Source: Rhodotorula mucilaginosa (lineage: Eukaryota; Basidiomycota; Microbotryomycetes; Sporidiobolales; Sporidiobolaceae). From it: 64,000 nucleotides of DNA. Below, one piece after another: positions 1 to 11,786 of the stretch. The position numbers and the translations under genes are program-made. Each line of letters opens with the position of its first letter. Positions within the stretch are counted from its first letter, which is position 1. Location: positions 372,001-436,000 of the forward strand of contig CP137879.1 in assembly GCA_034406715.1 (NCBI GenBank), in the 5' to 3' direction. The notes beneath the pieces are model-generated. The model was given only the letters and a program-made list of their open reading frames with translations. It did not search any database and was not told the DNA's origin.

Positions 1-1050
1 TCTACTGCGACTCTCGCCGGTCTTTCACTTCTGCGTACTGATACCGCCCACGACTCGCGACCCAGCCCGCGGCGGTGGACGTGGACGTGGTGCGCCCCGA
101 GGTGGCGGACGCGGCGGCAAGGGCGGCGTCGGCGCCAAGGGCGGCGCCAAGGTTATCCTCGAACCTCACCGTCACCCGGGCGTCTTTGTCGCCAAGGGCA
201 AGGAGCACCTCCTCGTCACGCGCAACCTCGTCCCTGGCGAGTCTGTCTATGGCGAGAAGCGCATCTCGATCGAACAACCCAACTCGACCGACCCTTCGTT
301 GCCGGCTGAAAAAGTCGAGTACCGCGTGTGGAACCCGTTCCGGTCCAAGTTGGCCGCTGGCATCCTCGGCGGTCTCGACAACATTCACATTGGTCCAGGC
401 AAGAAGGTCTTGTACCTCGGTGCCGCGAGTGGAACTTCGGTCTCGCACGTCGCCGATGTTGTCGGCCCGGAGGGAACCGTCTACGCCGTCGAGTTCTCGC
501 ACCGGTCCGGACGTGACCTCGTCAACATGGCCAAGAAGCGCACCAACGTCATCCGTGCGTCGCTGTGGCGGTGGTCGTGCTGTCGAGGCTCTTTACGGCT
601 GAGCTGACTTTTCAATCCCCCCCACCCGGCAGCCATCGTCGAGGACGCCCGCCACCCGAACAAGTACCGCATGCTCCTCTCGATGGTCGACGTCGTTTTT
701 GCCGACGTCGCCCAGCCCGATCAGGCCCGTATCGTCGCCCTGAACGCGCACCACTTCCTCAAGAACGGCGGCCACGCCGTCATCTCGATCAAGGCTTCGT
801 GCATTGACTCGACCGCGCCGGCAGAGGCTGTCTTTGCGGCCGAGGTCAAGAAGCTCCAGAGTGAGCAGTTCAAGCCGAGGGAGCAGCTCACCCTCGAGCC
901 GTACGAGCGAGACCACGTGCGTTTTTCGTTTCTTCGCTCCTGAAGCTTTCCCGGGCCTCCCTGGGCCTCCCCTGACCTCGGACGACCTTCCACTGACTCT
1001 CCAACCTCGTACAGGCCATGTTGGTGGCGGAGTACCAGAGGAGCGCTTAA
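1..1050 (+). CDS. NOP1: Fibrillarin, box C/D snoRNP 2'-O-methyltransferase (3' part)
   Basis: Nucleolar methyltransferase that 2'-O-methylates rRNA guided by box C/D snoRNAs. The 5' end lies outside the window. Visible exons are about 66-554, 633-916 and 1015-1050; the start at 66 is inferred from a TACTGAT-like branch point and CCCAG acceptor just upstream. The protein begins with an Arg/Gly-rich stretch ([20 protein letters not shown]), as in all fibrillarins. The N-terminal domain ([20 protein letters not shown]) and the SAM-binding loop [19 protein letters not shown] follow, and the protein ends LVAEYQRSA at the TAA at 1048-1050. Introns 555-632 and 917-1014 have GTGCGT donors. The family match is very strong along the whole visible length. 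Confidence 0.96.
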
Positions 1051-1077
1051 TATCGTGGGGATTTTCGCGTCTCCCTC

Positions 1078-1290
1078 GTTCTTGTTGTAATCTCTGCGGG
1101 CCGCCGGAGGAGCATGCCCGTCCCTCCCGTGTTGCTTTCCATTCCTCCTTCCGGCTGTGCCTTGTCTTCCCTCATCTCTACAGCACCTCCATCTTCAGCC
1201 TCGCGTGCTACCTGGTGCGCTGGCGCGTATCGCCTGTATTTTTACCTTACATTCTCAAGCGCCACCCCCCCAGCGTCTTTCGTTTCGGAG
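1078..1290 (+). repeat. Degenerate dispersed repeat, copy 1
   Basis: Lies just downstream of the fibrillarin stop. It shares ordered blocks with 6765-7020: TTCTTGTTGTAAT, then CCTTGTCTT with TCTACAGCACC, then GTGCGCTGGCGC and a TTTTTACCTTA..TTCTCAAGCGCCACC block. Both copies sit in the 3' flank of a plus-strand gene. No open frame is conserved between them. It may be an old mobile-element relic or a duplicated 3' UTR; the class is unknown. Confidence 0.6.
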
Positions 1291-2258
1291 GTCTGCGCTT
1301 TCTTGCCAGATGTACTCGTTGAGGACTGCAGGCAGCTAAAGTAGTAGCGCTTTTACATGTACCAGCTCTCGCTTGGTTCGAACTTCTTTGGAACTTCTCT
1401 TCCATCAATGATCAAACGTCAACGTCAGTTTCCGCCAAGCTTGCCGATCCATTCCTGTTTCTCTTTCCCTTTGGAAGAGGATTGACCGCTCCGTATCAAC
1501 TGTTGGAGAGGACAGCGAGGCGCGACTCGACTCGAACGACGAGAAGCGAGGGCCGACGGAGAGGTGGCGACGGCGGTTGAGCGGAAGTGGCGACGTCCCT
1601 CACAAGTCACTCACTAGTGCACCTGTGCTTCCTAGGTATGTCCATTTAGTTGCACTAGATCCACCTGAATGGCACAAGTCACTGACTGCGTACAGAACTG
1701 ACTACGTGAACAAAATCCGGGACATGCTAGAACGGACCACTTGACTGGTATTGACTTTGGGTTTGCATTCATATGTGTCCACTTTGTTTCAATGGCCCGG
1801 AGACAGATAGATAAAAGAGAGACAGAAAGGAAGAGAAAGTGGAAGAGGGAGAGCGACAGGAAGGACCGGAAGGCCGAGTCAAGGCGAAGGTGAACCGGTG
1901 AAGACAAAAGATGAGGGATAAAAGACTGAAGACAAAGGACGAGAGGGAACAAGGAGAAGGTGAGAAAAAGGAAGAGGAAAGACGAAAGAGCAAGAGAGAG
2001 AGAGGAGAAGGCGAAGAAAGGAAGATGAAGAGGAAGAGCAAAGAAAGATTGGAAGAGGAAGAGGTCGTCAGGTCGAGGATCCGCCACAATGATCGTAGAG
2101 AAGTCCACACAAATCCGAACCAATCAAGCAACCGCCACTCCCCCCACTACACTCTGTCCCTCCATGTGCCTCCCACCTCGGATGGGACCCTACCAGGCCT
2201 TTGTTCCTCCGTACGGAACATTCCTGGCATTGCTCAGGCGGGCCCGGGAATCTTTCTG
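1291..2258. other. Convergent intergenic region with a purine-rich tract
   Basis: No supported gene between the stops of NOP1 (plus) and the F-box-like gene (minus). From about 1795 to 2075 the plus strand is almost entirely G and A (repeated GAAAGGAAGAGAAAG-like runs), a long polypurine/polypyrimidine tract. Open frames across it are low-complexity artefacts. Confidence 0.7.
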
Positions 2259-4562
2259 CTACCTGTCTGTCTTTTCGTATTGGCCAACAGCGGCGGCGAT
2301 CTTGCGGACGTAGTCACCGTTACCGAGGCTGGCGGCGACAAGGTCGTCGGAGTTCGGGATCTGATAGCTGCGCACGGAAATGAAAGTGTTAGAATGCGTC
2401 CATGCAGGGGGCATACAAAGACGACATACCCGTTCTCCTTCCAGGCCTTCCCGTACAGCGCAGCATTGCTAAACGACAGGAAGCCCAAGTCGTCGAGCGA
2501 CCTGTCATTGAGGGCTTTGAGGTCGGGGTGGCGAGACCCGCTGGAGTTTCAAGAGAACGGGATCAGCACTCAGGTCCTAGCTATACGGGAGCTTTGAGCA
2601 AAATGGAACGCACACAGGAAGATTGAAGCCCAGGTAAGACAAATCGAAGGCGCCGGTGACGACTTCGAGATCCAGTCCCCGCTTCTCCGCCTTCTGGAGG
2701 ACGGCGCGACGGAGCTCGCGGAGGAGGCAACCTTGCTGGTCGAGGGAGAGGATCGAGAGGTAAAAGCTGGACCACAGCCAAACCACGAGTTTTCCGTGGA
2801 CGAGGCGCCTCTTGGTGCCCTCGACGAGGTCTTCGGCGCTCTTCCAGTCAATGTCCTTGTACAGCGCACGACGCTCGGGCTTGACGCGAGCTTTGAGCAG
2901 CGCTTCCACGGCGTCATTGGCAATGAAATCCGATAGCTGGAGGTAAACGGTGATGCCTGATGAGTAGATAGAAAGGAAAAGCGAGGGAGACAATCCCAAC
3001 GCACCTTGAGGCGGTCGAGGGACATCTTTCTCAAGAGCATAACACGTTCGATGTCCAAATTGTCGACATTGACACCATTGTCGAGGTTCGCTTGGATGAG
3101 GTTGACCACGAGCTATATGAGATGTGTCAGCAGCTGCTGATCAGGTCAACTAGATTCAAGCGGAAAGACCCACGTTGAAACGCTGCAGGATCTCCTCAAT
3201 GACGTTCGGGTTCAAACCATTGTAGTGACGGCGGGTGTTGTATTGGAAATGGACTGAATTGAGCACGTAGATCTTGACGTCTTGAGTGCCGGGGCTCGCG
3301 TTGGTCGGGAATCCGGAGTTCGCGGCGGGGAAGAAAGGGGAGCTGGCGCGGAGGTACCGCTCATCTTGGTTTTGCGTCCAGACTTTCGAGCGGTCGATGG
3401 TCTTGCCCGGGACGTAAGCGTAGAAAACGGTCCACGCAGCGCCGAAGAGGTCGGGCGAGCACAGGCGGATCGCTTGCGCCTCCTTGCGGACCCCGTTCAA
3501 ATTGGCAAAGAATTGATAGGGCCCGCCGTGACAATGGCTGAGATCTTTGAATGTGGTCGCAGAATCGGGGTGATTCTGTTCGAATGCCTCGGCGAGTCGG
3601 TTCACATCGATACTGGAAGCAATCCGGAAGGGTTCAGCTCAAGGTCAAGGAGGGGGAATCAAGAAGAGGAGATGCACGAACCGCCCATTCTCATTGTAGC
3701 GCAGCTGGAGATCCAGAAACCACGAATACACAAACAACGGATCGTCGCGGGTATAGAGGTTTGGCAACTTGATGTTAGCGACGATGGTACGAGCGACGGG
3801 GAGGGAGAGGTTGAGGGGGCCTTGCGGTTGACCCGAGAACGCGGTCGCCAAGGCGTTCGTTGACGGATTGACGGTACTGGTGGCTGAGGCAGTGGGTTGC
3901 CCGATTGAACCGGACGCCGACGTGCCATTCAAGCCGGAAGGTCCCGCTGCCACGTTCGACGAGGAGGGAGAGGCCTTCGATGCGGAGGCAGAGGTGTTCA
4001 ACACAAACGCGGTGGTGCTCAAGCCGGGTCCTGAGCGTTTGAAGCTGGGTAGGGCGCGCAGAAGGGCGGTCTGGCGAGCGGAAGAGGCGAAAAGAGGAGC
4101 GAGCTTGGCAGTGTCACTCCGTTCCGCTGACGAAGAGGCGAGAGGTAGGCTTCAGAGGCTTGTCGGTTCTAGTCTGCTCAGACTGGTGTTGATCAGTTAG
4201 CATATGTAAACACTCCGATGGGAAAGAGAAAGGATGGCGGACACTGCGGCGGAAGGAGAGAATTCCAATCTCATCGTCATCCGAACCGGTCAAATCGATC
4301 ACTACCGCCAGAGGCGGCACGGGGGCTTTGCCCTTCTTGGAGGTGCGGTAGCCGGTGACAATGGAGGTGAAGGACTTTGATGCCAGCCCGAGGCGGGTTA
4401 GATCGTCGACCGCGAGTTCATCGAGGATCTACCGAGAAGCAAAGATAGTGTTACCGCGGCCGGAATCCGAGCCAGCATAGCGTAGTGGAAACGCACCTCA
4501 GTGGTAATCTCCTGGGAGACAAAGAGAGTCGCGAGACCGACGGCAGACCCGTAAGGCGGCAT
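2259..4562 (-). CDS. Hypothetical protein with F-box-like N-terminus
   Basis: Minus-strand gene starting at ATG 4562 (MPPYGSAVGLATLF). Residues about 15-50 (QEITTEILDELAVDDLTRLG followed by LASKSFTSIV) match the F-box pattern of a short helix, then a DLxRLxLxSKxF turn. A Ser/Thr/Ala/Gly-rich linker and a long region that I do not recognise follow (LPNLYTRDDPLFVYSWFLDL; LAEAFEQNHPDSATTFKDLS; WKSAEDLVEGTKRRLVHGK). Introns fit as CG|GTTCGT near 3680, AAG|GTGCGT near 3003 and GG|GTATGT near 2430. The last exon ends with GDYVRKIAAAVGQYEKTDR and TAG at 2259-2261. The family would suggest a substrate adaptor of an SCF ubiquitin ligase, but only the short N-terminal motif supports that. The intron phases fit, so the gene appears intact. 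Confidence 0.7.
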
Positions 4563-4955
4563 GGGTGAAAAAAGAGCGGTGGAGTGGTCCACAGCAAAAT
4601 TTGTTCCTATCTATTGCAGGAGGAGGGCGCGTCAATTGAGCTCACGCTGGTGAGGCAGCAAGAGCAACAACTCTCAGCGAGCGTGCAAGCGTCCCCGCAC
4701 AATGGAGACAGAGGCGAGAACAAGAGGAAAAGAATCAAACAGAAACGATCGCCGGAAAGATATCTGCTTCGGCTTTTCCCTACGCCTGTCTACTCCTCTC
4801 TAGATGCTGCAGCCATAATGCCCAAGCCAGCTTGAAAGTCTCGTAAGTTTGAACTGTCCCTTGTCTCATCGAAAGCGAGCTGTTGGTGGCGCACCACCAC
4901 GACCTCGCTTCCTTGGTTGGCAGAGCTGATTGCTCATCATGATCTCTGATTACAG

Positions 4956-6484
4956 AGGGAAGACCGACTACAGCCCAAATTGGCCCAGTGAACCGCCTTA
5001 CAAGGGCTGATCCAGAAGGCGAAGGAGACGTTTGTACCGCTGGCGAACTGCCTCGAAGTCGCGCGCTTGATGAAGACCGGGCAGCCAGTCCCCGAATCAT
5101 GTTACGGACCCGTCGCTGGTTTGGAATGGATGAGGCCTATCGTGCGTAAAGACGAAATGCCGTGATATGTGGTGGATAATCGCTAAACGCACTTGTCTTG
5201 CAGACACCTCTGACACTAGCATGCGACGCCAAAACTCGCGCAAGGTTGCTCGAACCGCAAGCTGCGTATTAATACAGCCTTAGAGATGGAACAACGGAAG
5301 AAGAGCGTGAAGCACTCCAACAGCACGCTTCGGTGGCCGGCAAGGCCATGATCGAGCGATTTGTGGCGTCCACGGAGGCGAGCACGTCTCAGAGTAAACT
5401 TGGCAGCATGCTTTACGAATACGTGCATATCGAATACTGTAGCGCATGTGGATATCAGACTGACAGCAGTGGTAAAACAGCTGAACGCACGCGAGGTCAC
5501 CTACCTCGTCTTTACGCTGCATCCGGAACCGTCCGACGGCGTCAAGCGGCTCGTCACTCTGCTCCGACTCACGCGAACACCGTCGCTGACGCCTATTGTC
5601 GAGATGCTCTTGCCCGTGTTTGACTGCGATACTGTTAACGTAAGTGTGTATGGCCAATTATTGGGTTGACACAGCATGCTGACAACCTGAACGGTTTCTT
5701 GCGGGCAGGAAATCCTCGATGTCGACCTCGACTCTCTCGCGCATGCACTCGAGCTGGACTATGTCCTCGGCTTTGCACCTCTTTTCACCGACCGTCGAGA
5801 ACCCAAATATCAACTCCATCTTGGTCGCGCGTTCGCTCAGTCGGACCAAGAGGCTGCAGCGACAGCGGAGGCACCGAATGCCAAACCGAAAATGCTCGCA
5901 CTTGCAGCTGCACGGCCACTCCTGTTGAGTTTGCAGCGGCAGCTCGGAGCGAACAACAAGCCCTTCCGCAAGGCGTTCAAGGACAAGGATACATTCCCGG
6001 TTGCGCTCGACCTGGAACTTGGTGTGTTGCTGAAGCAGAACGAGGAGCTTGGGCAATGGTCAGATGGGGTCTCCGCTGGAGCAGTGGGACCACTTGCAGC
6101 GCACTCGGCAAGCCAGGTAAGGCTGTCCAGATACCCCCACTTCCAGATGCATAACTGAAAGTATGAGCGGAACAGGCTTCTTACATCGCCATCGGCGCAA
6201 CAGGCACCCTGCCACCAAAACCTCCGGTTTTGTCAGCTCAAGATGGCTTTGTCTGTGCGGTGGTCAGGGGGTACAGCAACCGACACCACTCACATCATGC
6301 GCAAAGAAGCCATGTACACCCTGGTCAAGACAGGCTCGGCCAATTGTGAGACGATCATGGCATGGTTTCCTTTCGGACTGAATACTGACCCTCTCCGCGT
6401 TGATAGTTACACAGCCGGACCTCGTCCTCAGCAGGGACTTGGAAAGTGGCAACTTTGGAGAGCGTAGAACAATCTGCGGCATGA
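4956..6484 (+). CDS. Unrecognised multi-exon protein
   Basis: Coding exons are clear, but I do not recognise the family and could not fix the start. Likely exons are 4956-5141, a short one ending near 5262, about 5280-5390 (TEEEREALQQHASVAGKAMI), 5443-5639 (LNAREVTYLVFTLHPEPSDG) and 5709-6116 (EILDVDLDSLAHALELDYVL, then KPFRKAFKDKDTFPVALDLE). The C-terminal exons end WKVATLESVEQSAA with TGA at 6482-6484. Donors GTAAGT (5640), GTAAGG (6117) and GTGAGA (near 6350) with CAG or TAG acceptors support the structure. Two joins do not resolve: one near 5260 would need an intron of only about 35 bases, and the frame changes near 6250. The gene could be real with unusual introns, or recently damaged. 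Confidence 0.5.
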
Positions 6485-6764
6485 TCATCCTCAACAGTGA
6501 CGAAGAGTAGGATGGAGTCGATGGCAGCAGGAGGCTTTTCGCTTTTCTTGAGATCTCTTTCGCTCCCACATTTATAGATTCCCTTCCCACATCATGTCTA
6601 TCTTTTGTGTTGCAATATCTAGACCGACTTCTTTTCTTCCCTATTGTTGCCAATAGAAGCAGGTAATCATTCGCGGTGGCAGTGCACTCAACCAAGAGAC
6701 TGGACAAAGGTTGGGGTCCTTTCAAAGTGTCGGCTGTGTTAATGGAGGGCGGCTGGTTCTCTTC

Positions 6765-7020
6765 TTGTTGTAATTCTGAGGGGAGAAGTTAGAACACGCT
6801 CGTCCCGCGTTCCTCTCTCATCAGCGAGATCCGTGGTCTGTGGTCGACCTAAAGCCCCGTCTCTCTCTCTCTCTCTCTCTCCCGCTTGTCTTTCTTCTCC
6901 TTGCCTTGTCTTGCCCCGTTTCTACAGCACCGCTATCCCTGAGGCTCTTGTGTCCTCTAGTGCGCTGGCGCTTGTCACCCATCTGTGTGTTTTTACCTTA
7001 TGTTCTCAAGCGCCACCTCG
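6765..7020 (+). repeat. Degenerate dispersed repeat, copy 2, with CT microsatellite
   Basis: Second copy of the repeat at 1078-1290, again in the 3' flank of a plus-strand gene. Shared blocks are TTCTTGTTGTAAT, CCTTGTCTTGCCCC..TTCTACAGCACC, GTGCGCTGGCGC and ACCTTA..TTCTCAAGCGCCACC. A (CT) microsatellite of about 23 bases (6859-6881) and further sequence lengthen this copy. Confidence 0.6.
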
Positions 7021-9485
7021 ACTTCTTCCGTTGCGAGATCCGTCTCGGCCCTCACGCTTGCTTGAGATTGTTGAATGGCAGCGCTTTCAGCGGCAGCACA
7101 GTAAGCATTGCAACTCTCGCTTTGTCTGAGCTTGTCTTCGATCTAGTTGTCGAGCGTCGACTTACGCCAAGCTGGAGCATAGCAATTCCGGCTGCCTTCC
7201 TTTTCTTCTCTGTCGCAGTGGAGTAACATCTTTGTATCGGTTGCAAAGCCAGCTTATGCAGCTGATTGCGCAGTATCCACAACTCCGAGGTCCTGGAGGA
7301 TTCGGCTTCTTTGCGCCACTCAACTGTTTTCGTGACTTCTTTCGCGCCCCGCGCCGCGCAAGAAGGGCAAGGCAGAGGCTCACTTGGGCGGTACCGCTCC
7401 GAGCCTGCTCCATACACCGCCACGTCTAGCAAAAAGACATGAGCTCGATCCCTCACGCTTCACAAGAGTCGGCGCCTGTTTGTCGTTTCAGTTGTTCAAT
7501 ACTGTGGTTGTTGCAGACGCTCCGGTCAGGGATCGGGTCAGAGAGTACAGCAGACTTGCATCTGGTCAGTCTAGCGAGTCAAGAACTTCCGAGGCAAGTT
7601 GAACACACTGTTGAACCGAGCGAGATCTACTTTGGAACGGACATGAGCGAGTGAGCGAGCCGAGTCCCAACAAAGAGAGCAAGAACTTGGCTTACGGGTA
7701 TTCGCCGGCAGACTCGAGCGGGTACTAGAGCGCTTGTTTGCCCCGGCTTGAGCGAGAAGCCGTGGAAAATTTGGATCGAGAGGGCGAAGCGAGATTTTTG
7801 CTTCGCTCTCTTTCCCTCAACGAGTCACGACCAATCTCACAAAGGCTTCACCGGGCGTCCTTTAGCGCTACTCACGCACGCGAATTCCGAAGGTCAGAGG
7901 GCCACGGGTGGTTCCCGCTTCAACAATGCGCTTTTTCGCGCCACAGTCGCCGACGCACTCGGTCTCCCAAGGCAGGGAGGGTACAACAGGGGAAGCTCAT
8001 CGTCTGCCGCAATTGGTTGGACAGCCGGACCGGTAACATCAGCTGAGCCAACCGCGACAGGTGTAGGCGGCGAAGCGGCGACCTCGGGGACGGCAGGAGA
8101 GAAGAGGAAGCAGGGCCCGGTAAAAGCAGCACAGGGAGATCGAGGGAGCAGGTCGAGCCGGACCAGTGAGGGTACGTCGTAGTATCATCCCGTAGCCTGT
8201 ACACAGTGGGAACGGGCTGGTCCGAAACGCAACTAGAAGTAGGGGAGGGACAGACTCGGAAACTAACATTTCTCGTTTGCCTGAAACAGCCGAAACCTTC
8301 ACGCAGCCGGTGAACCTTGGTCCAGTTACAAGGTGCTCCTGTTACACCAACAGATCTAGCATGGGGACCTTGCTGCAGGTCAACCACCCTGCCTGCTCGA
8401 CTACGCCCAAAGAACCGGCGCCGCTAACTCCCCCGCCGACCCGACGGTTCGAACGAGGACCGAGTTTGCCGGGATCAGAGACCTCATCACGGCTGAGCAA
8501 GCTTCGCTGCTCTACTCCGTGCTCGGTGACGCTGGTGCGCCAAGGAAAAGTACAATTACGAGGCGGAGGTCTGTGGAGAAGAGCGGCAACGGACCCGGCA
8601 GGAGCTTCAAGAGGTCGGGGCGGAGCTGTTCGGACTGGCAAAAAAGTCGGCGTCATTGACATCCTGCGCAAGTATGGCAAGCCGGGAGAAGCCGAAGTGG
8701 TGGCCATGCGCTTGCAGATCAACACCGACCACGCTTCGGAGCAGACGCCATCCGTCACCGGTCCGCCCACTCCCGCAGACCGACTCGGACAACAACTTGC
8801 CGATGGCACCAGGGCGCGCGCAGTACAAGTGACGGCCAAGGCTGCCCAAGCTGCGCCGATGGGTCCGCCCCACCATACCCGCGCATCGAGGGAAAAGCCG
8901 GAGCGACCAATTGGCGGGGGAAAGGCTCGGAGGAGCGTAGCTTGAGTGCCAGTGCTTGATTTCAGTCAACAGCGAGATCTACTCGCGAGCGGTCCGAGTC
9001 CAAAAATGTCTAGAGAGCTACACCAGGTTGGCTGTCCAGTCTCAACAGAGATCATCCACCATTTTCCACTTGATTTCTGTCAACCCTTGATGCCTTGCTG
9101 TCAATTCCAGTCAGTATAGCGTGGAAATTTGTAATCCAAAGCTGTTAGCTATGATCAAAAGAGAAGGAGTTGGGGAGGAGCCTCAGAAGAGAAAGTCAAG
9201 TCCGAGCGAGGCCGAGCAAGAGAAAGCTGGCGAGGGAAGAGCAAGCAGCCCAGCATAGTCAACACTTGTTACGTTACATTGTGTTATTGTCAGTGTGGCT
9301 ACCTGGCAGTGTGACCTCTTGTTGTCCGGGCTGGTTGTTGGGCAGCAGGGGTTCACCTTGGCTGTTGCCATTAGTCGGCGGTGGCGCAAATAATGATCCG
9401 CGCTTGCAACAACCACACCCCTCCACTCAGCGTGACGTACCCACTGGGAAAGGGCTCGAGCTCACTTAGGGTCACAACCGCCAAG
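7021..9485. other. Region with unresolved coding fragments
   Basis: No gene model holds together here. Coding-like pieces occur on the plus strand: an ATG at 7440 with a possible intron to about 7520; a stretch at 7748-8180 rich in Ala, Gly, Ser and Thr; LITAEQASLLYSVLGDAGAP near 8480; and QRTRQELQEVGAELFGLAKK near 8590, in another frame. A GTACGT donor near 8172 and a CAG acceptor near 8287 could join some of them. The frames around 8300-8560 cannot be reconciled by plausible introns. This is either a gene with poorly conserved sequence or a decaying one. From 8946 to 9485 I see only AT-richer flanking sequence. Confidence 0.4.
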
Positions 9486-9515
9486 CTCCGAGGACTTGCC
9501 GAGCGCACGCGCCTC
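9486..9515 (+). promoter_or_regulatory. Family-shared upstream element, gene A
   Basis: Reads CTCCGAGGACTTGCCGAGCG followed by CACGCGCCTC and ends 78 bases before the ATG of gene A. It matches the TCCGCGGAC..GCCGAGCGCACGCGCCTC element before the other family members, with one change in the CCGCGG core. A promoter or transcription-factor role is inferred from position and conservation. Confidence 0.65.
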
Positions 9516-9593
9516 GCACGAACGAAAACTGCTGTCGCGGACCTTCGCAGGTTTCCTTCTTTTTCCTCTCGCCACTCACCTCACTCGCTCACT

Positions 9594-11786
9594 ATGACCG
9601 ACCACTCCCCCGACTACCGCAGCTCCGTCAGGCAGTTAGACGACTCTTACCGCGCACTTGCCGACGCTTGCAGCCAACTGCCCGAGGAATCGGAGGCCCA
9701 CAAGATCGTGAAGCAGCTCGGCTTTCATATCGATGGCTTCGTGGGACAAGAGTGGCCGTTGGAGGTGAACACAGGGCTTGCAGAATTCTACAGTGACTTG
9801 GCAATCGTGATCAAGAACGCACTTGAGTGGGAGGGATATACGGACGCAGCGAGGCAGTCACATGTCGAGCGCCTCCTGGTAAAGCGTCCGAGCTGTTTCT
9901 GAGTATTGGAAGACAAGGCTGATCTTCTGAATGGCAGATTTTGCTCTCTCAGTCTGCATTCTCACTGAAACTTCAGCAGTGCGCCCTCCTGGTGAGTGTG
10001 TCCGTTCAAGAGCTCACGCAGAGCATTGCCACTGAACAACCGCAAGTGTACATCAGGAATGTGACAAGCAAGGTGTGCACGGATCTTCTATGGACAATCA
10101 AATCGTAGCTGATTACTACCTCAACCCTCATGCCTGTGCAGGAGGTGTCCGAAAGCTTCTTGCTCTTTGTGACGCCATACGACAAGCTGCGCTGGCACGC
10201 TCACCCGGGCAATCTGAAATGAGCCCTGCCGACCACATTGGGCTCCTGAATGCCTATCTGACCTCCCTTCTGTTTGCTGCACCCAAAGACGGAGCCTGTG
10301 CCTACCTTGGGCTTGCTGATCCGGAAGTCTTGATTCAGTTCAGTCGGACAATCCGAAAGTACTGCAAAAAACTCGAGGGGGCAACGACTAAGGACAGAGT
10401 GAAGCTCTTGGCGGATCTTGTATGTGCCCTTTTGTTCTTCCCCAGCTCTGCTGTGTGTGCTATCTTTGACTGACGCAACGCAACAAGGCCAAAAATCTCC
10501 TGGGGCCACTGACCGATGCAGTAAGTTTCAGCTCTAATCCAATGCTTATGGAATGCTGACAGGAGTATGACACAGGACAAGTCTGTAAAGCAAGCTGTCA
10601 TGAGAGCTGAAGGAGAACTTGATCCTGTCTGGGCGGCAGCGCAGGCACTGGTGGAAGATTGTGCTCCAGCTTCGCTTGCACAGGCGCAGATTCCCCAGCT
10701 AAAGGAGATCTACCACTGGGTTCATGAGCTTGGGAAGTTCATCACCCGGCTGGAATGGGACCAGTATGACCGGGAGTACCAGAAAGAGGTGGCGAGCCGT
10801 GTGGAAGCATTTTGTCGGATGTTCTCAGGATGCCACCAGACCTCAAGATGGCTTGTCTGGTGAGTCTTGAAGGCTTGCATGCAGAACAACCCTCGCTAAC
10901 AGCAGTCTTGCAGAAGTCGGACAGGACGCGAGAATTGTTTCAGGGCATGATTGAAGGTGCCAGTAAACATCTGATTTGGACCCCTGAGAAGGCAAGTACT
11001 ACTGTATTCTGCCTCATGAACCGCCTTCTGACCATGACAATTCCTTCCCCAGCTCAAACAAGCTCGGAAAGAGGTGAGAGCGACCCTTCAAGTGATCGTC
11101 CAAGCTCCGCCTTTGACTTCCTGCTTTTCGGCGACAGTTCTTTCAAGCTAGAGAGCACCTGTACCGCCAACTTCCGCGCACTGGGGCTACCTTCCAACAA
11201 TGGTTCCAGCACAACACTACCCACTGGCAAATCTGGAAAGGATCAGAGCTCAAAAGGGTCACAGCCCAAGTGGTGTCCCTGTGTGGCAAGCTTCCCGCAG
11301 GGAAGCTAGCAGTAATGGTCAGTCTGCCCTCTCACCTGCTCTCACACGGGCTGACTGATTCTCAGACATACAGGAGGCAGCCCAGCGTCGCGAGAGTTCT
11401 CTTTCAAGGGCACTCTACTGTGCCAACCTCTCTCTCATACTGTGGAATCTCATCCCGGACGATTATGCTAGTTACAAGTCGCCTGTACAGGATCTTCATG
11501 TGAGTGACTGACTTGCCAGACGCTGTGGAGAATGCGCAGGAGGCTAACACAAAGCCTCTCACACATGAAGCGAGCCTTTGTTGCCCGCCAGCAGGAGGCT
11601 GATGCGTGGGCTAAAGAGCAGCAGACCCCGCCTCCTTGTTTACCATTTCTGCACACTTACCTCTATCCGCCATCAGCTCCGAAGCCTGCTGCAGGCCCTG
11701 GCTCCTCGTTTCCAGCTCTGGGTCGCGCCTGCCTCTCGTCTCGCCAAGCCGCGATCTATGGGCGTCGTGCTGACATGGAGTGGTAG
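9594..11786 (+). CDS. Family member A (unrecognised 11-exon helical protein family)
   Basis: Starts MTDHSPDYRSSVRQLDDSYR at 9594; exon 1 ends near 9878. Family signatures are present in order: WPLEVNTGLAEFYSDLAIVI in exon 1; LTSLLFAAPKDGACAYLGLA near 10290; DPVWAAAQALVEDCAP near 10625, with WDQYDREYQKEVASRVEAF after it; FQQWFQHNTTHWQIWKGSEL near 11200; and LGRACLSSRQAAIYGRRADM with TAG at 11784-11786. It is the most divergent of A-F. The end of the DPVWAA exon (about 10835-10860) is out of phase with the next exon compared with B and F, so a small frame change or an altered splice site is likely there. Product function is unknown. Confidence 0.6.
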
